Positions 43,948-51,868 of a stretch of 64,000 bases of DNA are shown piece after piece; positions within the stretch are counted from its first letter, which is position 1; each line of letters starts with the position of its first letter. The notes below the pieces were generated by a model. That model did no database searches, was not told the origin of the DNA, and saw only the letters and a program-made list of their open reading frames with translations. The stretch comes from UBA6168 sp039819485 (GTDB lineage: Bacteria > Bacteroidota > Bacteroidia > Chitinophagales > Saprospiraceae). A program made the translations under genes and the position numbers. The DNA lies in NCBI GenBank assembly GCA_039819485.1, contig JBCBRY010000021.1:1-64000 (forward strand). Direction: 5' to 3'.

Positions 43948-45426
43948 ATGTACATCAAAACTATTCTTTTGGGCTGTCTGTCAATGGCCCTCGTTACTCT
44001 ATTGCCTGCACAAGATAAAAGTGACCTGCATGTCTGCGGTACACAAGATGGAAAAGTAGAGTGGCTGGCCCGCTATCAGGCCGACGGAGGAACCTTTGAA
44101 CGTTCCGGCGCTACGCTGTTTTTGCCGATAAAAGTCCATCTGGTAGGTACCAGCCAGGGAGAGGGACATTTTCCTGTAAGCAGGTTATTGGATGCTTTTT
44201 GCACATTGAACAATGATTTTGTTCAGGCGGATATTCAGTTCTTCATTTCAGGTGATATCAACTATATCAACAATGACAACTATTATGACCACACCTTTCA
44301 GCAGGGCAACCAAATGATGTCACAGAATAATGTAAGTGCTAAGATCAACTGTTATGTGGTGGATAGCCCGGCCGGGAACTGTGGTTACAGCAACTACTTT
44401 AGAGGCATCGCCCTGGCCAAGAGCTGCATGGGTGCAGCAGATCATACCTGGGCCCATGAAGTGGGGCATTATCTATCATTGCCACACCCATTTTTCGGAT
44501 GGGAGGGCACTGATTCCGACTTTGCCTACAATGAGGCAGCGCCTAATTTTGTGGGCGGTGAAGCAGTGGAACGAATGGATGGCAGCAACTGCCAATTTGC
44601 GGCAGATGGGTTTTGCGATACCCCACCAGACTATCTTGCTTATCGCTGGCCTTGTAGCAGTGACAACCTGAGCAACCAGACCCAAACAGACCCCGACGGC
44701 GTTACTTTCCGTTCTGATGGGTCGTTGATTATGTCCTATGCGCTCGACAACTGCAGCAGCCGTTTTTCCGAAGAACAAATCGACGCCATGCACGCCAACG
44801 TAAATCAGGAAAGGGCCAACCTGATCGGCCAGATGGACGAACTTTTGCCGCCGGCAGAAGTCGTGTTGAACCCTATCAGCCCGGCAGAAGGTAGTACGGT
44901 GGATTTTTATGAGGAAGTGTTTTTTGAATGGGAACCCATCGCAGAGGCAACTGGTTACATCGTGGATGTCAGCCGCTTCCAAAACTTCAATTTGGTGGAA
45001 CATCGCTACGAAGTGGAAGGCTCTTCTTTCGTGAGTACGGATTTTAAGGCAGATAGAACTTACTACTGGCGACTGCGTCCGTATAACGCCCAGTATACTT
45101 GCGATAATTTAACAGAAACATCCTCCTTTTTCACTGGCATGCTGAGCGATGTGAAAGATATCGAAGAAGTAAATGGCATGCAATTGATGCCCAACCCGCT
45201 AACCAATGGAAACAACCTTCAACTCGATTTGCAAATGACTGAACCTGTGGACCTTCAAGTGAGAATGATCTCCGTGACCGGCCAGACGGTGGAACAATTC
45301 GATTGGGAAACCAACGTAGGGCAGAACCGTTGGGTGCTCAATACCCAGGATCTACAGGCGGGCATTTATTTTCTGCAACTGCAATCAGCCAATGGCGTAA
45401 TGAGCAGGAAAGTAGTGGTGCAGTGA
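43948..45426 (+). CDS. M43-family metalloprotease with T9SS sorting domain
   Basis: 492 residues from ATG 43948, which gives a signal peptide (MYIKTILLGCLSMALVTLLP, cleaved near LPAQ). An in-frame GTG at 43858 would add 30 residues and bury the signal. The zinc motif HEVGHYLSLPH (170-180) fits the HExxHxxGxxH-like pattern of M43 (pappalysin-type) proteases. Cys-rich CDTPPDY and a Met-turn (LIMSYALDNCSSRFS) follow. A fibronectin-type-like domain covers about 305-410, and the C-terminal sorting domain (about 415-492) starts LMPNPLTNGN and ends SRKVVVQ. It should be secreted by T9SS and either anchored or released. The substrate is unknown. Confidence 0.93.
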   Translation: MYIKTILLGCLSMALVTLLPAQDKSDLHVCGTQDGKVEWLARYQADGGTFERSGATLFLPIKVHLVGTSQGEGHFPVSRLLDAFCTLNNDFVQADIQFFISGDINYINNDNYYDHTFQQGNQMMSQNNVSAKINCYVVDSPAGNCGYSNYFRGIALAKSCMGAADHTWAHEVGHYLSLPHPFFGWEGTDSDFAYNEAAPNFVGGEAVERMDGSNCQFAADGFCDTPPDYLAYRWPCSSDNLSNQTQTDPDGVTFRSDGSLIMSYALDNCSSRFSEEQIDAMHANVNQERANLIGQMDELLPPAEVVLNPISPAEGSTVDFYEEVFFEWEPIAEATGYIVDVSRFQNFNLVEHRYEVEGSSFVSTDFKADRTYYWRLRPYNAQYTCDNLTETSSFFTGMLSDVKDIEEVNGMQLMPNPLTNGNNLQLDLQMTEPVDLQVRMISVTGQTVEQFDWETNVGQNRWVLNTQDLQAGIYFLQLQSANGVMSRKVVVQ

Positions 45427-45442
45427 TCATTGGGGGCCAGGA

Positions 45443-45553
45443 GTCAGATCGCTTCGCTGTCAGAGGTCAGATCGCTTCGCTGTCAGAAGCCAGACGATAA
45501 GTGTGCTGAAGCATCTTACAACATCTGACCTCCGCCAGCGAAGCGGTCTAACC
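45443..45553. repeat. Tandem and inverted 23-base repeats after the M43 gene
   Basis: GTCAGATCGCTTCGCTGTCA (plus GAG) occurs twice in tandem (45443-45465, 45466-45488). A diverged inverted copy containing TCTGACCTCCGCCAGCGAAG lies at 45524-45553. It could fold into a long hairpin between two convergent genes. Confidence 0.75.
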
Positions 45554-45560
45554 TCCTCCC

Positions 45561-45959
45561 CTAAATCCCCAACAGCCAAATTCCCTTCAACGTCCAGAGG
45601 ATCGTCCTGATCCAGTTGGTTTTTATCAGCTTGTCAATCGCCTTTTCATTTTTCTTTTTGTCTAAGACCTGGTGCTGCGGAATCTGCAAAGTCATTGTAC
45701 TCAACCAGATGGCTCCCACTACAGCAGCGGAAATCAGGTACTTAGCCGACCAGCCACTTTGCCAGAGCAGCCAGCCCGTTAATGCCAATTCTGCCATCAT
45801 CAATGGCGCAACGATGATCGTAATTGAACGGGTGTGGTGCTGGTGGTATTCGACAAAGCGGGAAACGTCGACGAAATGAAAGGCCGGGTATTTTACCAAT
45901 TGAATGACCCAGATGAGACCAACAAGTGCCCACGAAACGGCAAAGTATAGTTGTTCCAT
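45561..45959 (-). CDS. Small multi-pass membrane protein
   Basis: 132 residues with four hydrophobic segments (about 3-20, 47-66, 71-90 and 115-131). Charged loops include a conserved-looking YPAFHFVDVSRFVEYHQHHTRSI segment (about 24-45), rich in His and aromatic residues. The size and arrangement resemble DUF1772-like small membrane proteins, but I cannot assign a family with certainty. It is convergent with the M43 protease gene. A seven-unit heptamer array lies just upstream of its start. Confidence 0.72.
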   Translation of the reverse strand: MEQLYFAVSWALVGLIWVIQLVKYPAFHFVDVSRFVEYHQHHTRSITIIVAPLMMAELALTGWLLWQSGWSAKYLISAAVVGAIWLSTMTLQIPQHQVLDKKKNEKAIDKLIKTNWIRTILWTLKGIWLLGI

Positions 45960-45966
45960 GATTTAA

Positions 45967-46015
45967 TGAAGAATGATGAATGATGAATGATGAATGAAAA
46001 ATGATGAATGACAAA
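45967..46015. repeat. TGATGAA-type heptamer array
   Basis: Seven units: TGAAGAA, three TGATGAA, TGAAAAA, TGATGAA and TGACAAA (45967-46015). It begins 8 bases upstream (minus strand) of the small membrane protein start. Two further units, TTTTTCA and TTCTTCA, at 46057-46070 overlap the stop of the GEVED protein. Confidence 0.88.
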
Positions 46016-46067
46016 TAAAACCTCAGTTCTCATCATATTTTTATTTAATTTCATCATTTTTCATTCT

Positions 46068-49000
46068 TCATTTCAAAACGGCCAACTGCCGGCTCACCAT
46101 TCTTTTCCCTTCGGGAAAAACAATGACCTGGTAAAGTCCGTCCCGCCAGTGGTCAATGTCAAAAGAATGGATTGGATCAATCACTTTACCCACCATCTTT
46201 TGGTAAACGGGTTGCCCGATTTGGTTGAAAATTTCGATCCGTACCTCTTGGCCGAGCAGCTCCGAAAGTCGAATCGAAACTTGCTGTCTGGCTGGATTGG
46301 GAAACAGGCCGAAGGTCGCAACATGCTCAAAGGGAATGGTCGTGTAAGTCCTGGATAGCAGGTGGCCATTTTCATCAAACAAGGAGATGCGGTAATGGTT
46401 TTGGCCATCGGCCGGCTCGTCGTCCTGTACATGAAGTACTGTCATTTGCCCTCCCGCGGCGTTACCGTTTTCCATCAGTTCAAAATCAAGGATGTTGGTT
46501 GATTTTTCCAGGGTCCAGCTACCCGGCACATCGGTGTTGACCATGGCGTAGAGGTCGACATGTTCGATGTCCGGGGTGCCTTCAAGGTCGACGATGAGGA
46601 AGCTGCCGCCTCCATTTAGGTTGTTGACAATATTGATGGTATAGTCTTCCACTTCTCCAAAAGGCAGGGTTTCACAGGGCGCAGCGGCAGAAGAACGTTT
46701 CAATGAAATACGCATGCGGGTGGGGCCGCTGAGGGCAGTTCCGGGAATGTCGATATTGCCAAAGATGGTGTGGTTGTCAGTACCGTTCGGGGGGGCGGGT
46801 TCAAAGATGGAAAGCGCTATTTCGTCAGGTTCTTGAAAGGTGCCATCCTGGTTGTAGTCGATCCAGACCATCCAATGTTCGTCATAAGTGTACCAGCTGA
46901 ATCCGCAGGTCATTGCGATGGGGTAACTGTTGCCCGCAGCCACGTTTGCCGACTGGTTGGTAAAATCACTGAAAGCCGTTTTGCCTGATCCGTTGTCGAT
47001 TTGTTCAAATAAAACACCTGATATCCAGTCGTGCCAGGGAAAGCCAGAGGTGGAGCTGCAATAGTCATTGCCGTTGGTGCCGGCACTACATGTGGCCGGA
47101 GGGTTAATGGTCAAGTCCGTCAGGCAGGCATTGTCCGATTCGTCGGAAATAGTAATCACCTGAGAGCCCTGGGCAATGGGGTATGGCCCCATTTGAGTCG
47201 TGACACCATAGGAGCCACTTTGCAATTGGCCGAGGACGTTCGTGTTCCAATTTCCGCCGGTATTATTTCCGGTGACGGTCAGGTTGAAAGTATAGGAATC
47301 GTCAACAGGATCGTCGGGGGTGCCGTTGTTTTGGCAGATAGGAGTGGACATATCTGCTGAAATGCTGCACGGGGTGGTATTGGAACAGGGGGCTGGTGGT
47401 GTCACATTTTGTATTACCGAACAGGCGCTGTCTACCTCGTCGATAATGGTGAAAATCAGGTTGCTGCCGTTGATCGGAATTCCCCCGATGGAAATTTTAT
47501 TGCCGTATGGGTTTGTGTACTGAGTGCCATTGATCATGGCCGTCCAGTTGGCGCTTGCGTTATTTCCGGTAACGGACAGCTGAAAGTCAAAAGTGTCGTC
47601 GGAAGGATCGGTGGCTGTGCCATTGTTCTGGCAGCTTATATCGGTAATACTGGCCGTGAGGTTGCAAGGCATGGCGCCGCCGCTGGTCAGGTTGATGGAA
47701 TAATCTTCTACTTCACCGAAAGGAATGATTTCACAGGGCGTTGGGTAGGCTCCTCTTTTCAAAGCTATCCGCATCCGGGTAGCGCCTTCGTCGGCGGTTG
47801 CCGGCACGTTGATGGTTCCGTTGGAGATGGAGGATTCAGTGCCGAGCGGTGGAGCAGGGATGGAGGTCTGAAAGGCAATTTCGTCCGGTTCTTCAAAGCT
47901 GCCATTGCGGTTGTAATCAATCCATACTTTGATGTATTCATCGTAGGTCTGCCAGCTGTAGCTGTTTTCAATTGCGACGGGGTAGCTACCACCAACATTA
48001 AGGTCCGTACTGTTGGTGGTGAAATCGGAATACTGTGATTTGCCCGATTCCTGTGCGATGGTATTGAGTGAAAACCCAGTGATCCAGTCTACCCAGGGGA
48101 ATTCCCCCTCTGCCGGACAATAGTTGGTTGGATCATTTCCAGTAATGGTCACCAGCACGGTCCCCATGGAGAGACAACCGTTGGCATCGGAGACGGAAAC
48201 GGAGTAGCTGCCGGCCTCCAGGTCATTGATGGTAGCAGCTGTGCTTCCGGTGCTCCACAAATATACGTAGGGAGGTGTCCCGCCAAATGCCTGGACAGAT
48301 GCAGAACCGTCGCTGGCAGAAGCAGAGCTTTCGGCTATACTGCTCAAATTGACCTGCAACGAGGTCGGTTGTGAAATGATGACACTCAGGGCCCCGGTCT
48401 CGTTATTGGCATCGGTAGCGGTCACGCCGTAGGTGCCGGCAGATACATTTTCGATGAAAGGACCGATCGTTCCGTTTGACCACAAATAACTGATCGGGGG
48501 AGTACCGTTGGTCACACTGACCAATGCACTTCCGTTGGCGTTGCCGTTACAAGAGGCGTTTAACTGGTTGGAGATGAGTAAGCCCAGGGAGCCACCCTGT
48601 GAATTTCCTACGGTAAAGGAGGCCCGGTAGTACTGGCCACTATTGTTTTTAGTGATCACATCATCAACGCTCGAACTGCCCTGGTCAAAACCTACCTCCG
48701 ATGCGAAGTATACTTCGATGAAATATTGACCAGCCGCCAGCCCTGCCAATAAGTTGAGATTGGTCTGTTGTTCGCGGTACCGGGTGCGGTACGAGCCGAA
48801 AGTAACGATATTGACCTGTGGCAATTCAATCGTTGAAAAGCTGCCAGGTGCGGTTGTTTGCTCATAGATGCGGTAATAAAAAAGGGCGTTTTTTACTTCG
48901 TTGTTACAGCTTTCCCAAGTGACGGACTGGGCCTGTGTGATGGTCAGGCTGGTCACATTGCCAAAGTTGTGATTGTTGAATACGGTCAGGTAGGGGCATT

Positions 49001-49157
49001 CGGAAACCTGAAAGCCGGAAATGTTCCCGTTCGCTTCAATGTTGAGTGTCGTGGCACAATCCGATACGTACGAATAGCCACATGCATTCGTATTTTGCCA
49101 AATGAAAAAAGCTAAAAATGCGGCAAGCAAAGCGCGATAGCATGGCCTTGAGTTCAT
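46068..49157 (-). CDS. GEVED-domain surface protein with SprB-type repeats and T9SS sorting domain
   Basis: 1029 residues with a signal peptide (about 1-25). Two SprB-like repeats (about 200-340) contain the pattern GTPPxxYLWS[NT]GS/T and AGTYGVTATDAN or AGSYSVSVSDANGC. Two GEVED domains (about 347-490 and 699-842) carry DYN[RQ][ND]G[ST]F[EQ]EPDEIA and end in PFGEVEDYSINL or PFGEVEDYTINI. Between them are two copies of a Cys-containing beta domain (CQNNGT...CSxxQNV-like). The C-terminal sorting domain (about 945-1029) begins FGLFPNPARQQVSIRL. It is a likely T9SS-secreted surface adhesin. The stop codon lies in two heptamers shared with the array at 45967-46015. Confidence 0.93.
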   Translation of the reverse strand: MNSRPCYRALLAAFLAFFIWQNTNACGYSYVSDCATTLNIEANGNISGFQVSECPYLTVFNNHNFGNVTSLTITQAQSVTWESCNNEVKNALFYYRIYEQTTAPGSFSTIELPQVNIVTFGSYRTRYREQQTNLNLLAGLAAGQYFIEVYFASEVGFDQGSSSVDDVITKNNSGQYYRASFTVGNSQGGSLGLLISNQLNASCNGNANGSALVSVTNGTPPISYLWSNGTIGPFIENVSAGTYGVTATDANNETGALSVIISQPTSLQVNLSSIAESSASASDGSASVQAFGGTPPYVYLWSTGSTAATINDLEAGSYSVSVSDANGCLSMGTVLVTITGNDPTNYCPAEGEFPWVDWITGFSLNTIAQESGKSQYSDFTTNSTDLNVGGSYPVAIENSYSWQTYDEYIKVWIDYNRNGSFEEPDEIAFQTSIPAPPLGTESSISNGTINVPATADEGATRMRIALKRGAYPTPCEIIPFGEVEDYSINLTSGGAMPCNLTASITDISCQNNGTATDPSDDTFDFQLSVTGNNASANWTAMINGTQYTNPYGNKISIGGIPINGSNLIFTIIDEVDSACSVIQNVTPPAPCSNTTPCSISADMSTPICQNNGTPDDPVDDSYTFNLTVTGNNTGGNWNTNVLGQLQSGSYGVTTQMGPYPIAQGSQVITISDESDNACLTDLTINPPATCSAGTNGNDYCSSTSGFPWHDWISGVLFEQIDNGSGKTAFSDFTNQSANVAAGNSYPIAMTCGFSWYTYDEHWMVWIDYNQDGTFQEPDEIALSIFEPAPPNGTDNHTIFGNIDIPGTALSGPTRMRISLKRSSAAAPCETLPFGEVEDYTINIVNNLNGGGSFLIVDLEGTPDIEHVDLYAMVNTDVPGSWTLEKSTNILDFELMENGNAAGGQMTVLHVQDDEPADGQNHYRISLFDENGHLLSRTYTTIPFEHVATFGLFPNPARQQVSIRLSELLGQEVRIEIFNQIGQPVYQKMVGKVIDPIHSFDIDHWRDGLYQVIVFPEGKRMVSRQLAVLK

Positions 49158-49649
49158 AGTGATTATTGTTTTTTGGTTAATGTAAAATGCTGTCGCTTAA
49201 TGATTTAAGCACGTTAAGCCATCTGGAAAACAGAAAGGGTAGTACACAAAATTTTGACACGTGAAATTCGAAAAACGAAGGACAAGAAAGGGGTGAACTG
49301 CTTTAATCAGACGTTGGAGGCATTAGGAATTTGTTGCTAAGTTGTCCTGGATATTTAATATATGAGAGGAATAAAAATGCAAATAACCAAACAAAGATAA
49401 TGATGGGTTGCAGAAAAAAAAGAATTTGAGATACATAAGATATTTATACTTATAAGTCTTTTTATATGTGAGCTTGGGCAAATGAAAAATGCTGTTGCTG
49501 TCATTTGCTCCTACAGCCGCTAAGTGACCTCCCCCCCCAATTAAATTCCGAAGCAAATCCGGGGATATAGACCCTTGGCGGTCCTTAAATAAAATATCCG
49601 TTTCATTTGGCCTATGATCTAACCTTTGATTCACATAACAATAAATTTC
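49158..49649. other. Intergenic region, nothing recognised
   Basis: About 490 bases between the GEVED and K+ channel genes, both on the minus strand. It contains a run of C (about 49531-49538) and AT-rich DNA. A minus-strand open frame (49323-49676) overlaps the channel C-terminus, reads as low-complexity sequence and is not supported. Confidence 0.5.
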
Positions 49650-49659
49650 GCCCACTCGC

Positions 49660-50496
49660 CTACTTAATATCCTCATTCAGCCGCTCCCCACAATATTTGC
49701 AAAACACTGCATCGTCGTCGTGGCCTTCATGCGCGCAATAACGGCAGGCCTGCGTATTGGTCTCTTTGGCGCTTTTAAAAATTTCGACAGATACAATGCC
49801 TGTCGGAACAGCTAATACCGCATAACCCAGCATCATCACAATGGCAGAAAGAAAACGGCCAAAATCGGTAGTGGGGGTAATGTCACCATAGCCGACAGTC
49901 GTAAGGGTGACGATGGCCCAATAGATTGACTGGGGGATACTGGAAAAACCTGTGCCTGCCTGCCCCCCTTCGATGAGGTACATGATAGATCCAATGATGG
50001 TCACCATCAATAAAACAAACAGCATGAACACGGTGATCTTGGCCCGGCTGGCTTTTAGTGCCTTGATCAGTTGGCGACCTTCAGAAAGAAAGTGCCAGAG
50101 CTTGAATATCCGGAACACGCGCATCAGGCGCAGGATGCGAATCACCAGTAAAGACTGTGCCCCCACAATGAAGAGACTTAAATAAGTAGGCAAAATGGCC
50201 AGCAGGTCGATGATGCCAAAAAAGCTTTTGGCATATTTCCAGGGCCGGTAAACACAATAAAGCCGCAGGGCATATTCAATGGTAAAAATGACCGTAAAGA
50301 TCCATTCCAGGACGTAAAAGAATGGACCGTATTTATCTTGCAGAGATGGGACCGTTTCCAATAAAACCACCACCACGCTGACAACTATGATTATCATCAG
50401 CGCAATATCGAACCGCTTACCCAATGGCGTATCCGCTTCGAAGATAACTTCGTGGATCTTTTCTTTGATGGGGTTATATTCTTTGCTGTAAGCCAT
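49660..50496 (-). CDS. Voltage-gated K+ channel with C-terminal zinc ribbon
   Basis: 278 residues with six transmembrane helices. S4 is near 112-132 (LLVIRILRLMRVFRIFKLW), with Arg at intervals of three. The pore loop is YWAIVTLTTVGYGDITP (about 190-206) with selectivity filter TVGYGD, and S6 follows (GRFLSAIVMMLGYAVLAVPTGIVSVE). This is the layout of KvAP/Kch-type channels, active as tetramers in the inner membrane. The C-terminus adds a cytoplasmic zinc ribbon, CRYCAHEGHDDDAVFCKYCG (about 251-270), with two CxxC pairs. The stop codon (TAG 49660-49662) lies in an octamer repeat unit (49650-49665). Single gene. Confidence 0.93.
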   Translation of the reverse strand: MAYSKEYNPIKEKIHEVIFEADTPLGKRFDIALMIIIVVSVVVVLLETVPSLQDKYGPFFYVLEWIFTVIFTIEYALRLYCVYRPWKYAKSFFGIIDLLAILPTYLSLFIVGAQSLLVIRILRLMRVFRIFKLWHFLSEGRQLIKALKASRAKITVFMLFVLLMVTIIGSIMYLIEGGQAGTGFSSIPQSIYWAIVTLTTVGYGDITPTTDFGRFLSAIVMMLGYAVLAVPTGIVSVEIFKSAKETNTQACRYCAHEGHDDDAVFCKYCGERLNEDIK

Positions 50497-50859
50497 GTGC
50501 TTGGTTGACTTTATTCGAAATTAAGAAATTGGAATGTTGCAGAGCATCTGATTTTCAATTTTGAATAACCCATAATTTGTAGGGGCTAATTTATGAAAAC
50601 GTACTGTGGATTGACAATCCGCTATTTGAGATTTCGACGTAGCTACCATTCCGTCCAAAATAACGCTGCACAAATTTCCCCAAGTCAAAAAATTTCATCA
50701 CCTTCCCGTGAGGGTTATGGGTTATGGGTTATGAGTTGGCAAGTTTTAAAACCAGCAACCAAAAACCAGCAACCAAAAACCAAAAACCAAAAACCAAACT
50801 GAGCGAACCCCGCACCACAGGTCGGGAAACCATTCAACCATTCAAACCATCCAAATTTC
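50497..50859. other. Intergenic region rich in heptamers and a palindromic element
   Basis: Positions 50712-50732 hold three GGGTTAT units. Positions 50752-50800 hold seven C-C-A units: CCAGCAA, CCAAAAA, CCAGCAA, three CCAAAAA and CCAAACT. The palindrome CCCCGCACCACAGGTCGGGA (50808-50827) directly follows GAGCGAA (50801-50807). The lysozyme-like gene starts 28 bases later. The left part (50497-50700) shows nothing I can name. Confidence 0.6.
50752..50832. repeat. Composite mini-element, intergenic copy
   Basis: A heptamer array of seven units (50752-50800), then GAGCGAA, then the palindrome with CCCCGCACC and GGTCGGGA arms (50808-50827) and AAACC. It is the same order of parts as the copies inside hldD and the lipoprotein gene, but outside coding sequence. 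Confidence 0.85.
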
Positions 50860-51657
50860 ATGGCAAGCAAAAAGACCTTACAAAGGATCAAGGACATTCA
50901 GGCCCGACTGGGGCTTGTTGCTGATGGTATCATCGGCCCGGCAACTTTAACGGCGCTCGAAAACGTAATTGAAAAGGCCCTTGGCCCGCCGGAAGAGCCT
51001 GTGGTCCATACCATGCGTGTTTCCCGGATGGGGATCAATCAATTGGTAAAATTTGAGATCGTTTCCAAGAGTTATTACAACCGGTTTTTAAAATCACCCA
51101 TTTGGCCGGGCGGCGAAAGCGGCGTCACGATTGGAATCGGTTATGACGTGGGGTACCAGCCCAAACGACAAATTGAAAAGGACTGGAAAGGTCAAATTGA
51201 TGATGTCGATCTCAACGCTCTCTTGAAAGTGGCAGGTCTGAAGAAAGGTGATGCCAAGAAAAAGATCAAAAAACTGAAAAATATTTCTATCCCGTTTGAC
51301 GCAGCACAAGAAGTGTTTTTGACGGCCACCCTGCCCAACTGGGCTAAGATCACCCACCGAACTTACCCCGGTGTGGAAAAACTCCCTGCCGATGCACAGG
51401 CCATGCTGCTGTCCTTGGTCTACAACCGCGGGCCCAGCCTCAGCCAAAGGTCCAGCCGCCGGGAAATGCGCGCCATCAAGCCACTGGTGGCAGCACAAGA
51501 CCTGCCCCGCATCGCTGCGCAGGTACGCTCAATGAAGCGCATCTGGGAAGGTAAAGGGCTGGGCGGACTGCTAAAGCGCAGGGACAAAGAAGCCCAGATC
51601 ATTGAAAATGCCCGCCCTGACAGCTCCCTGCCGGAAGGGGAGATAATACTGGTTTGA
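50860..51657 (+). CDS. GH24-like lysozyme/pesticin-type protein with peptidoglycan-binding domain
   Basis: 265 residues. An N-terminal peptidoglycan-binding-domain-1 fragment (about 7-37) contains LQARLGLVADGIIGPATL without the usual second half. The lysozyme-like domain (about 60-240) has VKFEIVSKSYYN, with a possible catalytic Glu66, and GGESGVTIGIGYDVGY (84-99), resembling the T4 lysozyme TIGIG segment. No signal peptide is visible, so export would need another route, or it acts in lysis or toxin delivery. It resembles phage endolysins or pesticin-type effectors, but no phage genes flank it. It is unclear whether it is co-transcribed with the MscS gene 211 bases downstream. Confidence 0.75.
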   Translation: MASKKTLQRIKDIQARLGLVADGIIGPATLTALENVIEKALGPPEEPVVHTMRVSRMGINQLVKFEIVSKSYYNRFLKSPIWPGGESGVTIGIGYDVGYQPKRQIEKDWKGQIDDVDLNALLKVAGLKKGDAKKKIKKLKNISIPFDAAQEVFLTATLPNWAKITHRTYPGVEKLPADAQAMLLSLVYNRGPSLSQRSSRREMRAIKPLVAAQDLPRIAAQVRSMKRIWEGKGLGGLLKRRDKEAQIIENARPDSSLPEGEIILV

Positions 51658-51702
51658 TGAACGAATAAATGTATTGATTGATCAACTTAGGGTCAAATGT
51701 TC

Positions 51703-51777
51703 GCTAAGTTGGCGCCGCAGTCGGCCTATCGGCCGCTCGGCGCAGTTAGCAGATGTTCGATTTGATCGGTACCGATC
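51703..51777. other. Strong hairpins between lysozyme-like and MscS genes
   Basis: GCTAAGTTGGCGCCG (51703-51717) pairs imperfectly with CGGCGCAGTTAGC (51738-51750), and the inner CGGCC-TAT-CGGCC (51722-51733) is perfect. A 14-base perfect palindrome, GATCGGTACCGATC, lies at 51764-51777. Without a T-run this is not a clear terminator. It may act on mRNA structure ahead of the MscS gene. Confidence 0.5.
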
Positions 51778-51868
51778 AAAAATCGTTAATCCCCAATCTT
51801 TTGACCGTTAATCGTAGGGGGCTCTGCAATGATTGGTATTTTTGCCTTTCAATTGAACAGCACTGACC

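Noticed and set aside
47409..48038. 209-residue plus-strand ORF opposite the GEVED protein
   Set aside because: It is a shadow frame of two conserved surface-protein domains.
49323..49676. 117-residue minus-strand ORF between GEVED and K+ channel genes
   Set aside because: It overlaps the channel C-terminus, has low-complexity composition and no recognisable motif.
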